DNA of 64,000 nucleotides from Gammaproteobacteria bacterium (GTDB lineage: Bacteria > Pseudomonadota > Gammaproteobacteria > Burkholderiales > Rhodocyclaceae): positions 124,001-188,000 of the forward strand of contig JAHJVE010000015.1 of the NCBI GenBank assembly GCA_018828385.1, read 5' to 3'. Both the position numbers and the translations under genes were made by a program. Within the stretch, counting starts at the first letter, position 1. Every line of letters begins with the position of its first letter. A model generated the notes under the pieces. The model was given only the letters and a program-made list of their open reading frames with translations, made no database searches and had not been told where the DNA came from. Positions 17,828-27,806 of the stretch are shown here, in pieces.

Positions 17828-18259
17828 TCAACCCGCGATGTAATGTTCCAGTTGAGCAATCAAGAACTGCTGATCACAGATGGTTTCCTTGACCAGGTCG
17901 CCGATCGAAATGATGCCCAGAACATTTCCGGCGTCGTCCAGCACGGGCAGGTGTCGGAAATGTTTCTCGGTCATCAGCGCCATGCATTCATCGAGCGATA
18001 CGCTGGGGGTCACGTAGGCAACCTTGTCGCTCATGATTTCGTTGACCAGGGTTTCCTTGGAGGTCTTGCCTTGCAGGATCAGTTTGCGTGCGTAATCACG
18101 TTCGGAAAAAATGCCGACCAGTTGTTCGCCATCAAGAACCAGTACGGCACCGACCTCGTGTTTGGCCATGACGGTGAGGGCATGAAAAACAGTGTCGCCA
18201 GGGGCGACCACCGCCAGTGGGCGAGTCCTGTCCGCGAGAAGCTGTTTAAGGGTTTTCAT
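17828..18259 (-). CDS. CBS-domain pair protein
   Basis: 143 residues, essentially two tandem CBS domains: ~8-62 (PLAVVAPGDTVFHALTVM to GIFSERDYARKLI) and ~73-130 (VAYVTPSVSLDECMALM to GIISIGDLVKETI). Stand-alone CBS pairs bind adenosine nucleotides and modulate partner proteins. It is coupled to the HDOD gene, which suggests that the two act together. The exact ligand cannot be read from sequence. Confidence 0.93.
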   Translation of the reverse strand: MKTLKQLLADRTRPLAVVAPGDTVFHALTVMAKHEVGAVLVLDGEQLVGIFSERDYARKLILQGKTSKETLVNEIMSDKVAYVTPSVSLDECMALMTEKHFRHLPVLDDAGNVLGIISIGDLVKETICDQQFLIAQLEHYIAG

Positions 18260-18334
18260 GTTATGTCTCCTGCTCCAGAGTGGGGTGGGTCCAGTCTAGC
18301 CCCGGCGAACTGGGCTGCCAAGTATCGGAAAAAC

Positions 18335-18360
18335 AAAAAGGCAGCCGAAGCTGCCTTTTT
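18335..18360 (-). terminator. Rho-independent terminator of the cytochrome gene
   Basis: AAAAAGGCAGC and GCTGCCTTTTT form a near-perfect stem with a CGAA-type loop and a T-run on either strand. It lies just downstream of the cytochrome c4-like gene on the minus strand. Confidence 0.9.
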
Positions 18361-18375
18361 CTGTTCGTTTGCCGA

Positions 18376-19011
18376 TCAGCGCAGGCCGGCGGCGTATTCG
18401 GATACGGCCTTGATTTCGACGTCGGACAGCTTGGCGGCGATCGTACGCATCATCTTTTCCGGATCGTTGGAACGCTCTTCAACCCGGAAAGCCTTCAACT
18501 GAGCTTCGGTGTATTCAGGGAACTGACCGGCCAGACGGGGGTACTGGGCGGGAAGGCCGGCGCCGGCCGGGCCATGACAGCCGGCACAGGCAGGAACGCC
18601 TTTCTTGAAGTCACCCTGACGCCAGATTTTCTGACCCAGCGCGATCTGCTTCTCATCCTTCGCGGCTGCCGGTTTCTGCTTCTGGCTGGAGAACCAGGCA
18701 GCGACATTCTTGACGTCTTCATCGGAAAGTGCAGCGGCCATGCCGACCATGATCGGGTTGTTGCGGACGGGCGGCTTGTCGCCGACCGGCTTGAAGTTGC
18801 GTAGTTGCTTGGCAATGTATTCTTCAACCTGGCCGGCCAGGTTCGGATTGGCGGAAGCCAGGCTGTTGCCATCGGCGCCATGACAGGCGACACAGATGGT
18901 TTCAGCGATGACTTTACCCTTGGCCGGATCAGCCTTGGCATGGGCTTCTTCGGAAGCGTGGGTGACGAAACTGGTGGCGAAAAGGATTGCCAGTGCCGCT
19001 TTACGGATCAT
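18376..19011 (-). CDS. Diheme cytochrome c4-like protein
   Basis: Periplasmic electron carrier of 211 residues with a signal peptide ([16 protein letters not shown]). There are two heme sites, CVACHG near residue 35 and CAGCHG near residue 135, each followed about 50 residues later by a candidate Met ligand ([12 protein letters not shown] and [13 protein letters not shown]). Two similar halves are the hallmark of cytochrome c4, a donor to cbb3-type oxidases. It is a single-gene unit divergent from engB and followed by its own terminator. Confidence 0.93.
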   Translation of the reverse strand: MIRKAALAILFATSFVTHASEEAHAKADPAKGKVIAETICVACHGADGNSLASANPNLAGQVEEYIAKQLRNFKPVGDKPPVRNNPIMVGMAAALSDEDVKNVAAWFSSQKQKPAAAKDEKQIALGQKIWRQGDFKKGVPACAGCHGPAGAGLPAQYPRLAGQFPEYTEAQLKAFRVEERSNDPEKMMRTIAAKLSDVEIKAVSEYAAGLR

Positions 19012-19118
19012 TTCGAACTCCTAGTGCGCGTTTATGGGCGCTTTGGCCGGAACGGAGGTTACAAACCTGTTATTCTATATCAGTTCGCCGCCCTCTTGGC
19101 GGGTCTTCCGAGTTTTTT

Positions 19119-19781
19119 ATGCCTCTGTTCCAGCAGGCGGTTTTTCTGACAACCGTCGCCAATCTTCGTGATTTACCGCAGGATTCTGTCCGTGAAGTGG
19201 CCTTCGCCGGCCGCTCGAACGCGGGCAAGTCTTCCACCATTAATACGCTGGCCGGGCGTGTTCGCCTTGCTTATGTCAGCAAAACGCCGGGCCGGACGCA
19301 GCACCTGAATTATTTCACGCTGGCCGACGGCAAATATTTCGTCGATCTGCCCGGCTACGGCTATGCCAAGGCGCCGGAGGCGATCCGCTCGCAGTGGGAA
19401 GGGCTGATTGGTCCCTACCTGAGCAAGCGGGATCAGTTGGCCGGGCTGGTTGTCATCATGGACATCCGTCGGCCGATGACAGATCTGGATTTGCGTTTGA
19501 TTGACTGGTTCCGTCCGACCGGACGGCCGATCCACATCCTGCTTTCCAAGGCCGACAAGTTGAGCCGCCAGGAGCAGATGAAAGCCCTGAAATCGGTCAA
19601 GGCCGAGGTGGCGACCTGGGGGGATGCCGACCTGTATTCGGTGCAGCTTTTCTCAAGTCTGAAAAAGACCGGCGTTGAAGAAGCTGAGGGCGTTCTCGCC
19701 AGTTGGCTGGAGATCGAAGTCAAGCCGAAAGAAAACAAAGGGCCCCCGGATAAGGGGGGTCCGGGGGCCAAAAAGCCTTAA
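19119..19781 (+). CDS. engB: Ribosome biogenesis GTPase EngB/YsxC
   Basis: Essential GTPase for assembly of the large ribosomal subunit. It has G1 [15 protein letters not shown]3 DLPGYGYAK and G4 LSKADKL. I start at ATG 19119, giving 220 residues and the family-typical [19 protein letters not shown]. The C-terminal tail ([13 protein letters not shown]) is encoded by a GC-rich hairpin at 19741-19769. Divergence from cytochrome c4 is common in proteobacteria. Confidence 0.95.
   Translation: MPLFQQAVFLTTVANLRDLPQDSVREVAFAGRSNAGKSSTINTLAGRVRLAYVSKTPGRTQHLNYFTLADGKYFVDLPGYGYAKAPEAIRSQWEGLIGPYLSKRDQLAGLVVIMDIRRPMTDLDLRLIDWFRPTGRPIHILLSKADKLSRQEQMKALKSVKAEVATWGDADLYSVQLFSSLKKTGVEEAEGVLASWLEIEVKPKENKGPPDKGGPGAKKP
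19741..19769. terminator. GC-rich hairpin inside the 3' end of engB
   Basis: GGCCCCCGGA and TCCGGGGGCC form a perfect 10-bp stem with a nine-base loop. It lies before the engB stop and encodes its Gly/Pro tail. No T-run follows on the plus strand (AAAAAG does), so it may slow translation or protect the 3' end rather than terminate by itself. Confidence 0.45.
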
Positions 19782-19911
19782 CTGGGTCAAGGCGCCCGCT
19801 CAGGGAGGTGAAGCGGGAGATAGCGCGTGCCATCTGCGGATTGTGACGCGCGTCAAGGCGGTAAGTTCCGCTGGGCAGCAAAATTTTTCTGTGTTCAATG
19901 ATTGAGGTTGA

Positions 19912-20919
<1,008 letters not shown>

Positions 20920-20938
20920 GGTTAGCGATTCAGGACGG

Positions 20939-20965
20939 AAAAATGGCGGCCTGGGCCGCCATTTT
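20939..20965. terminator. Terminator between convergent hemB and slmA
   Basis: AAAATGGCGGC and GCCGCCATTTT pair over 11 bp with a CTGG loop, followed by GTTTTT. It can work in both directions. Confidence 0.92.
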
Positions 20966-20970
20966 GTTTT

Positions 20971-21579
20971 TCAGGCGCCAGGGGCGCCCGATTGCGACAG
21001 GCAGGCGAAATAGAGCATCGGCCATTGCTGCGGCCATTGGGTCAGTGGTTCGCGCGTGAAGCCGCTGCGGGCGTATTGTTCCCAGCGGCCGACGACGTAG
21101 CAGCGCAGTAGGTTGGCCAGGGCACCGAAATCAGCGTCGGGCTTGAGGTTTTCCTGCGTGGCGGCGATGCGCAGGGCCAGTTTGATGGCCGCTTCGACTT
21201 TGTCGAGCAGGGCGTTGATGCGGATTTGCAGGCGCTCGTTTTCATTGACCAGGGCGTCGCCGATCAGGACGCGAGTCATGCCGCGATTGCGCTGGGCAAA
21301 ACGCAGGAGCAGGCCGATGATCAGCTCGACTTGCTTGAAACCTTCGTTTTCCTCGGTGGAGATCTTGTTGATGACGCTGAACAGGCTTTGCTCGATGAAT
21401 TCGATCAGCCCTTCGAACATCTGGGCCTTGCTGGCGAAATGGCGGTAGAGCGCCGCTTCGGAACATTCCAGCTTGCCGGCCAGGGCCGCGGTGGTGATCT
21501 TTTCCCCTTTCGGGGTTTCCAGCATTTCGGCTAGCGTCTGCAGGATTTGCAGGCGGCGTTCGCCCGGTTTTGTCGCCAT
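20971..21579 (-). CDS. slmA: Nucleoid occlusion factor SlmA
   Basis: TetR-like protein that binds SlmA sites on the chromosome and blocks FtsZ assembly over the nucleoid. The 202 residues show the N-terminal helix-turn-helix (ITTAALAGKLECSEAALYRHF) and the SlmA-specific tail (ANLLRCYVVGRWEQYARSGF, WPQQWPML). In E. coli and relatives slmA is close to pyrimidine and dut genes; here it follows a pyrimidine 5'-nucleotidase-like gene and argB. Confidence 0.96.
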   Translation of the reverse strand: MATKPGERRLQILQTLAEMLETPKGEKITTAALAGKLECSEAALYRHFASKAQMFEGLIEFIEQSLFSVINKISTEENEGFKQVELIIGLLLRFAQRNRGMTRVLIGDALVNENERLQIRINALLDKVEAAIKLALRIAATQENLKPDADFGALANLLRCYVVGRWEQYARSGFTREPLTQWPQQWPMLYFACLSQSGAPGA

Positions 21580-21593
21580 GATTTCCCCCTGAA

Positions 21594-22256
21594 TCAGATT
21601 TCATTTTTGGCCGAAATTTCCAGTCGACCGTAGCATTTTGATAATTGTGTTGCCGAGCGGATTTTAGCGTCAACATAGGGCGACTGGCGTAAGCCAGCGC
21701 TCACCCACACGGTTTTCATGCCGAGCTTTTTGGCGGTGACCAGGTTGGCCAGACTGTCTTCGACCATGATGCAGCGGCGCGGGTCGAGATGCTCGGCGCG
21801 GAGCAGTGTGCGGAATCCGGCGAGCATGGGCTTGGGTTGAAAACGCAGATTTTCGACGGTATAGACGGCATCGAAATAGCGGCCGAGTCCGGTGATGTCT
21901 AGAACAGCCTCGGCGTAATGGCGTGGCGCGTTGGAGAAAATGATCTTGCGGCCGGGCAGTAGGCGCAGCGTGTGGAGTAGCGGCTTGTCGAAGACGACCA
22001 TGCGCGCCAGGTCGGGAAACTGGTGGGTCTCGCGCAGGAAATGTCGGGGGTCGGTGCCGTGGTGGCGAATCAGTCCGAGCAGCGTGGCCCCGTAGCGGAC
22101 CCAGTAGCCCTGCCGGATACGGTTCGCTTCATGCTCGTCCACGCCGAGGTGGCGCTCGATGTACTCGCGCATCGACCGGTTGATGTGGGGAAAGATGTGC
22201 GGCGTCGCGTTGTGCAATGTGTTGTCGAGGTCGAACAGCCAGATCGGAGTTTTCAT
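21594..22256 (-). CDS. HAD-family pyrimidine 5'-nucleotidase
   Basis: Haloacid dehalogenase-fold phosphatase of the SDT1/YjjG-like group, 220 residues. Motif I is LFDLDNTLHNA, motif II is IFSNAP, motif III is QPKPMLAGF and motif IV is CIMVEDSLAN. Family members dephosphorylate pyrimidine nucleotides. The last 14 residues (CYGRLEISAKNEI) come from a copy of the dispersed 40-bp motif, so the original C terminus may have been replaced. I start at ATG 22256, after the argB terminator. A longer frame to 22313 would include that terminator. Confidence 0.88.
   Translation of the reverse strand: MKTPIWLFDLDNTLHNATPHIFPHINRSMREYIERHLGVDEHEANRIRQGYWVRYGATLLGLIRHHGTDPRHFLRETHQFPDLARMVVFDKPLLHTLRLLPGRKIIFSNAPRHYAEAVLDITGLGRYFDAVYTVENLRFQPKPMLAGFRTLLRAEHLDPRRCIMVEDSLANLVTAKKLGMKTVWVSAGLRQSPYVDAKIRSATQLSKCYGRLEISAKNEI
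21598..21638 (+). repeat. Dispersed 40-bp motif (family A), copy 4, end of HAD gene
   Basis: Reads ATTTCATTTTTGGCC, GAAATTTCC, AGTCGACCGTAGCA on the plus strand. It encodes the C terminus of the HAD protein on the minus strand and ends four bases from its stop codon. Confidence 0.92.
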
Positions 22257-22278
22257 GGCAATTTCCGTTGCGCAAAGG

Positions 22279-22303
22279 AAAAAGCCCGCTGGCGCGGGCT
22301 TTT
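22279..22303 (-). terminator. Terminator of argB
   Basis: AAAAAGCCCGC and GCGGGCTTTT pair around a TGGC loop. It separates argB from the HAD gene on the minus strand, although some read-through is likely. Confidence 0.88.
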
Positions 22304-22320
22304 CGGGGAGCAATCAAGCA

Positions 22321-23289
<969 letters not shown>

Positions 23290-23706
23290 TTAAACGATGC
23301 TTAGACGCTTGCTGGTGGTTTCGGTCCGCTTGGGCAGGGTCAGTTCAAGGACGCCATCGTTGAACTTGGCTACGGCTTTGCCATCGTCGATTTCCTGCCC
23401 CAATTGGAAAGAACGCGACACCTTGCCGAAATAGCGTTCGGAACGAAGGACCTGCGCACCGTCCTTGACTTCCTTCTCCTGTTTCACTTCGGCACTGATC
23501 GAGACCTGATTGCCGTCGACGACGACATGAATGTCTTCCTTCTTGACGCCCGGCAGGTCGGCGTGGATCAGATAGCCGTCGCCCTGTTCACGGACATCGA
23601 TCTTGATCGATGGCGGCTGGGCTGGAGCGCCGTCAAAATCCACTGGGCGCACGAAAAAGCCGCGGAACAGATCGTCGAACGGATCAATTCGGGTAATGTT
23701 TGCCAT
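23290..23706 (-). CDS. Small heat-shock protein, Hsp20/alpha-crystallin family
   Basis: ATP-independent holdase chaperone of 138 residues. The alpha-crystallin domain runs from about residue 35 (IKIDVREQGDGYLIHADLPG) to the terminal GVLELTLPKR. The C-terminal IxI-like anchor is RLSIV. AAGGAG sits six bases before the ATG. A promoter resembling both sigma-70 and sigma-32 types lies 40-65 bases upstream and overlaps the end of nudB. Confidence 0.95.
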   Translation of the reverse strand: MANITRIDPFDDLFRGFFVRPVDFDGAPAQPPSIKIDVREQGDGYLIHADLPGVKKEDIHVVVDGNQVSISAEVKQEKEVKDGAQVLRSERYFGKVSRSFQLGQEIDDGKAVAKFNDGVLELTLPKRTETTSKRLSIV

Positions 23707-23742
23707 GGTTTTCTCCTTGGTGAATGAAGCTCTCGTGGACCA

Positions 23743-23771
23743 AATATAGGAGAGGTTATGGCAGATTCAAG
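23743..23771 (-). promoter_or_regulatory. Promoter of hsp20, heat-shock-like
   Basis: On the minus strand CTTGAA (23771-23766) is followed after about 15 bases by CCTATATT. TTGAAT-16-TATATT also fits sigma-70. The CTTGAA hexamer and the C-rich -10 suit sigma-32, but the CCCC part is weak. Confidence 0.55.
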
Positions 23772-24222
23772 CCCCCGATGCGGGCCTTTTGGGCAGCAGC
23801 AGAATGGCGTCCCGGTTGCTCCACGAGAAGCAGCGCTCGGCGGCTTCTCGCCAGGGAAGCCATTGCCAGTCCCGATGTTCGTCGGGTGCCGTGACGACAG
23901 GCGGTCGATCGGCCAGGCGCAGGCTGAATACATGTTCGACGTTATGGGTTACCCCGGGAGCGTAGCGCTGCCGCCATTGGGTGAAAATTTCGAAGGTGTT
24001 GGTCATCTGCCAGTCGGAAAGCTGGCCGCTGGCCGTATCTATACCCGTTTCCTCAAGAACCTCACGGCGTGCCGTGTTGATCAGGCTTTCACCATCCTCG
24101 CGACTGCCGGTGACCGACTGCCAGAAGCCCGGGTGAGCCGATCGTTCAAGAAGGAGTACGTCGAGGGCCGTCGTGTAAATGACGACCAGTACCGAGACCG
24201 GCTGTTTGTGGCCGGAGTTCAT
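23767..24222 (-). CDS. nudB: Dihydroneopterin triphosphate diphosphatase (Nudix)
   Basis: Nudix hydrolase of 151 residues that removes pyrophosphate from dihydroneopterin triphosphate in folate synthesis. The Nudix box is GSREDGESLINTARREVLEETGI-like (starts at G in SVTGSREDGE and includes REVLEETGI). Its neighbourhood with aspS matches E. coli aspS-nudB. Start ATG 24222 overlaps the barstar stop (ATGA), so it is translated with the inhibitor gene. The name rests on family similarity and context; other Nudix functions are possible. Confidence 0.85.
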   Translation of the reverse strand: MNSGHKQPVSVLVVIYTTALDVLLLERSAHPGFWQSVTGSREDGESLINTARREVLEETGIDTASGQLSDWQMTNTFEIFTQWRQRYAPGVTHNVEHVFSLRLADRPPVVTAPDEHRDWQWLPWREAAERCFSWSNRDAILLLPKRPASGA

Positions 24223-24647
24223 GCCTCGGGCAGCGTCGGGATGCCTCGGGCCGGGGCGTCGATCAGGATCCAGAAGGGGGTGTTCAGTTTGCGCCGTGCA
24301 TCGACGACAGCCTGAAACACATCGATCAGGGTGGCAAAGTCCTCGGGGGCTAACCGGCGTAGCCGAGTCAGGCCATTGATGAGCAGAATATGCCCCTTGG
24401 CAGGTTGCCAATCGGGATCGGCGAGGCAATCGCAAAGAGCATCGAAATTGGCGCCATACCAGTTTGGAAAATTGAGCGCTGATCCGATTTGGCGCAACAC
24501 GTCGGGCGCCGAAGAGGGGCCGACGATGGCGACGTTAAGGAAACGGAAATGAATCCGCTGCGAGGCCGTTTCGATGGCGTCATGCCGTGCTGGCGAGAGG
24601 TGGAAGACGCCGGAAGCCTCGGTGTTTTTCAGCAGCGTGTCGCTCAT
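24219..24647 (-). CDS. Barstar-family ribonuclease inhibitor
   Basis: 142 residues. The second half matches barstar: ALNFPNWYGANFDALCDCLADPDW holds the conserved NWDALxDxL-type helix, followed by LLINGLTRLRR. Barstar binds the active site of a barnase-like RNase. It directly follows an RNase gene of that fold (stop 24658, start 24647), which makes it the cognate antitoxin. Residues 1-30 are less conserved. Coupled with nudB by ATGA. Confidence 0.9.
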   Translation of the reverse strand: MSDTLLKNTEASGVFHLSPARHDAIETASQRIHFRFLNVAIVGPSSAPDVLRQIGSALNFPNWYGANFDALCDCLADPDWQPAKGHILLINGLTRLRRLAPEDFATLIDVFQAVVDARRKLNTPFWILIDAPARGIPTLPEA

Positions 24648-24657
24648 CGATACATTC

Positions 24658-25044
24658 CTATTCCACAATTTGCCGGAATGACCGGTAGTGGTCGTCGGTG
24701 TAGTAATAGTGATTGTCGCGGCTGGCGATGATACGGCGCGGTCCGCGATCACGGCGCCACGGCGTCTTTACCGTGTATTCGCGGTAGTAGCCGCGCGGGT
24801 GCAGCGGCAGACGTTTTTCGAAATTGCCGAAAACGATGCCATCGCGCTCATATGGGAAAGGTCCGCCGGCCTTGATCAGTGCCAGGGTGTGCCGCGCCTC
24901 GGATGGCAAATTTGCGACAAAAATCCGGTCGACCGTGGGAGCGGCTCGCTTATCCGTGCTCGCCGCATCGTTCCCGAAGCTGAAACCGAAGGCGCTCCCG
25001 ATCGCCAGCCAGGCGACGATCAGGAGACGCAGGCAAATCTGCAT
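24658..25044 (-). CDS. Secreted guanyl-specific ribonuclease (barnase/RNase Sa-like)
   Basis: 128 residues with an N-terminal signal (LLIVAWLAIGSAFG). The domain from about residue 46 matches microbial RNase Sa: ALIKAGGPFPYERDG, then YYREYTVKTPW and YYTDDHYRSF. Catalytic candidates are Glu89, Arg103/Arg104 and His119. It would cut RNA after G outside the cytoplasm, while the adjacent barstar protects the cell. Residues 35-46 (APTVDRIFVAN), the linker after the signal peptide, come from a weaker copy of the dispersed motif. It sits between aspS (6 bases away) and barstar. Confidence 0.9.
   Translation of the reverse strand: MQICLRLLIVAWLAIGSAFGFSFGNDAASTDKRAAPTVDRIFVANLPSEARHTLALIKAGGPFPYERDGIVFGNFEKRLPLHPRGYYREYTVKTPWRRDRGPRRIIASRDNHYYYTDDHYRSFRQIVE
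24907..24941 (+). repeat. Dispersed 40-bp motif (family A), weak copy 13, inside RNase gene
   Basis: Has TCCGGTCGACCGTGG preceded by GACAAAAA and CAAATTTG. The core differs at the end (GTGGGA for GTAGCA), so this copy is less certain. Confidence 0.6.
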
Positions 25045-25050
25045 CGGCGC

Positions 25051-26850
25051 TTAGGACTGGCCGACTTCGACCTGGGTTTCGACCTTCTGCCGCAGGCGGA
25101 TGTGCAGTTCGCGCAACTGTTTCTCGTCGACGCCGGATGGCGCGTCGGTAAGCAGGCACTGGGCACGTTGCGTCTTCGGGAAGGCAATCACGTCGCGGAT
25201 CGACTCGGCGCCGGTCATCATGGTGACGATGCGATCCAGACCGAAAGCCAGGCCGCCGTGCGGCGGGGCGCCATACTTCAGGGCGTCGAGCAGGAAGCCG
25301 AACTTGGCCTGCTGCTCCTCCGGGCCGATGTTGAGGGCGGAAAAGACTTTTTCCTGAACGTCGGAGCGGTGAATACGCACGGAGCCGCCGCCCAGTTCCC
25401 AGCCGTTCAGCGCCAGGTCGTAGGCCTTGGCCAGGCACTTGCCGGGATCGCTGACCAGCAGGTCGAGATGCTCGTCCTTGGGGCTGGTGAACGGATGGTG
25501 GCAGGCGGTCCAGCGCTTGGAGTCGTCGTCGTACTCGAACATCGGGAAGTCGATGACCCACAGCGGCGCCCACTTGGCGCCGGTGACGAAGCCCTTTTCG
25601 TGGCCGATCTTGATGCGCAGCGCGCCGAGGGCGTCATTGACGATCTTGGCCTTGTCGGCGCCAAAGAAGATCAGGTCGCCGGACTGTGCGCCGGTGCGCT
25701 CGATAACGGCCTTGAGCGAGGCTTCGGAGAGGTTCTTGACGATAGGCGATTGCAGGCCGGTTTCGTTGATCTGGGTGACGTCGTTGACTTTGATGTAAGC
25801 CAGGCCGCGGGCGCCGTAGATGCCGACGAACTGGGTGTAGGCATCGATCTCGCCGCGGGTCAGCGTGGCGCCGCCGGGAATGCGCATGGCGGCAATGCGG
25901 CCGCCCTCGCTGTTGGCAACACCGGCGAAGACCTTGAAGGCGACGTCCTTGAAGGCATCCGTGACTTCGGTCAGTTCAAGGGTGACGCGCAGGTCAGGCT
26001 TGTCGGAGCCGAAGCGGTGCATGGCTTCGGCGTAGGTCATGCGCGGGAAGTCCGGCAGATCAACGTCGATCGCTTCCTTGAAAACGGTACGGATCAGCTT
26101 TTCCGTCAGCGCCATGATCTCGGCCTCGCTCATGAACGAGGTCTCGATATCAACCTGGGTGAATTCGGGCTGACGATCGGCCCGCAGGTCTTCGTCACGG
26201 AAGCATTTGACGATCTGGTAGTAGCGGTCGTAGCCGGCGACCATCAGCAGTTGCTTGAAAAGTTGCGGCGATTGCGGCAGGGCGAAGAACTGGCCGGGAT
26301 GGACGCGTGACGGCACCAGATAATCGCGGGCACCTTCCGGCGTCGACTTGGTCAGCATCGGCGTTTCGATATCGATGAAACCGTTGTCGTCGAGGAAGCG
26401 GCGGAAGGCACGGGAGGTCTTGTAGCGCAGCATCAGGTTGTTCTGCATCTGCGGGCGACGCAGGTCGATGACGCGATGCAGCAGGCGAACGTTCTCCGAG
26501 AGATTGTCTTCATCCAACTGGAACGGTGGCGTAACCGACGGGTTGAGAACCTCGATCTCGTGACAGAGGATCTCGATCTCGCCGGATGCCAGGTTGGCAT
26601 TGGTCGTGCCGGCCGGGCGCGGACGGACTTTGCCGGTGATCTTCAGGCAAAACTCGTTGCGGACCGATTCGGCGATGGCGAACGTGGCGGCACGATCTGG
26701 GTCGCATACGACCTGAGCCAAGCCTTCGCGATCGCGCAAGTCGATGAAAATAACGCCGCCGTGGTCGCGCCGACGATGGGCCCAGCCGCACAGGGTAACG
26801 ATTTGCCCGTCGAGGGCGGCATTGAGTTGTCCGCAATAATGGGTACGCAT
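25051..26850 (-). CDS. aspS: Aspartyl-tRNA synthetase (class II)
   Basis: Charges tRNA-Asp, and often tRNA-Asn in bacteria lacking AsnRS. The 599 residues show the N-terminal anticodon-binding OB fold ([13 protein letters not shown] to [19 protein letters not shown]), class II motif 2 ([16 protein letters not shown]), the GAD insertion, and motif 3 (GLAFGLDRI). I start at ATG 26850, the family-typical MRTHYCGQ. It leads the RNase-barstar-nudB genes. Confidence 0.98.
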   Translation of the reverse strand: MRTHYCGQLNAALDGQIVTLCGWAHRRRDHGGVIFIDLRDREGLAQVVCDPDRAATFAIAESVRNEFCLKITGKVRPRPAGTTNANLASGEIEILCHEIEVLNPSVTPPFQLDEDNLSENVRLLHRVIDLRRPQMQNNLMLRYKTSRAFRRFLDDNGFIDIETPMLTKSTPEGARDYLVPSRVHPGQFFALPQSPQLFKQLLMVAGYDRYYQIVKCFRDEDLRADRQPEFTQVDIETSFMSEAEIMALTEKLIRTVFKEAIDVDLPDFPRMTYAEAMHRFGSDKPDLRVTLELTEVTDAFKDVAFKVFAGVANSEGGRIAAMRIPGGATLTRGEIDAYTQFVGIYGARGLAYIKVNDVTQINETGLQSPIVKNLSEASLKAVIERTGAQSGDLIFFGADKAKIVNDALGALRIKIGHEKGFVTGAKWAPLWVIDFPMFEYDDDSKRWTACHHPFTSPKDEHLDLLVSDPGKCLAKAYDLALNGWELGGGSVRIHRSDVQEKVFSALNIGPEEQQAKFGFLLDALKYGAPPHGGLAFGLDRIVTMMTGAESIRDVIAFPKTQRAQCLLTDAPSGVDEKQLRELHIRLRQKVETQVEVGQS

Positions 26851-26867
26851 GAAACTTTCCGGTTGAA

Positions 26868-27497
26868 TCAATTGTTGGTGATGGCGCGGGAGTGCGGTGG
26901 CGGGGCCACGACTCCCATCGAAATGATGTACTTGAGTGCTTCGTCGACTGTCATCTCAAGCTCGATGACATCCTTGGCAGGGAGCATCAGGAAAAATCCC
27001 GAGGTAGGGTTCGGCGTGGTCGGGACATAAACGCTGACATGTTCGCCATCCAGGTGATTGACGATATCGCCGCCGGGATTCCCTGTCTGAAAGGCGATGG
27101 TCCAGCTTCCCTGACGGGGGTACTGGATGAGCAGGGCCTTGCGGAAGGCGTTACCATTGGGCGCAAAGAGCGTATCGGAAACCTGTTTGACAGCCTTGTA
27201 CACCGAATTGACGACAGGAATGCGCGAGAGTAGCTTGTCCCACCATACGACCAGTTTCTGGCCTATAAAATTGGTCGCGAGCAGCCCGGTAAAAAGTATC
27301 ATGGCCAGCGTCAGGACCGCACCGGCGCCCGGAATGGCGAATCCGACCAGATGTTGTGGATGGACGCCTTCGGGTAACAGGCGCAGGGATTGATCAAGCG
27401 TGTTGACGATAAGCGACAGCACCCAGCCGGTAATGACCAGCGGGACCCAGATCAAGAGCCCAGTGATGAAATAGCGTTTGATCAATTGGCCACGCAC
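26868..27497 (-). CDS. DUF502 family membrane protein
   Basis: 209 residues, with two N-terminal membrane helices ([19 protein letters not shown] and [18 protein letters not shown]) and a soluble rest including [19 protein letters not shown] and [20 protein letters not shown]. Function of DUF502 is not established. It starts at a GTG that overlaps the fmdB-like gene by 16 bases. The order fmdB-DUF502-aspS is conserved in betaproteobacteria, which implies a linked role but proves none. Confidence 0.9.
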   Translation of the reverse strand: MRGQLIKRYFITGLLIWVPLVITGWVLSLIVNTLDQSLRLLPEGVHPQHLVGFAIPGAGAVLTLAMILFTGLLATNFIGQKLVVWWDKLLSRIPVVNSVYKAVKQVSDTLFAPNGNAFRKALLIQYPRQGSWTIAFQTGNPGGDIVNHLDGEHVSVYVPTTPNPTSGFFLMLPAKDVIELEMTVDEALKYIISMGVVAPPPHSRAITNN

Positions 27498-27736
27498 GAT
27501 GAACAGCTACCCTCGCCTGTCTGGCAAGGGGGCGCGGTATTTGCCTTGTTGCCGCCACCCTTGAAGTCAGTGGCATACCAGCCATTGCCCTTGAGCTGAA
27601 AACCGGCGGCTGAAAGGAGCTTGCTGTAGCTTTCCTTGCTGCATTCCGGGCAAATCGTGAGCACTGGATCGCTCATTTTCTGCAGATGTTCTTTCTGGAA
27701 GCCGCAGGAGTCACAGCGATATTCGTAAATCGGCAT
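27482..27736 (-). CDS. FmdB-family zinc-ribbon protein
   Basis: 84 residues opening with MPIYEYRCDSCGF, and CPEC about 20 residues later, so one zinc ribbon. The rest is a Gly/Asn-rich tail ending CSSCVAN, a possible second metal pair. FmdB-family proteins are called regulatory by annotation only. Leads the DUF502-aspS operon. Confidence 0.93.
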   Translation of the reverse strand: MPIYEYRCDSCGFQKEHLQKMSDPVLTICPECSKESYSKLLSAAGFQLKGNGWYATDFKGGGNKANTAPPCQTGEGSCSSCVAN

Positions 27737-27806
27737 GGGAATCCTCCAAAACCTTGAATTATAACCGAGAGTGGTGGCTACCTATATCGGGGCTAAGGCG
27801 GCTTTT

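Noticed and set aside
24688..26310. 540-codon open frame on the plus strand, opposite aspS
   Set aside because: Antisense to conserved aspS and the RNase gene. The translation has no recognisable fold, and the codons follow aspS third positions.
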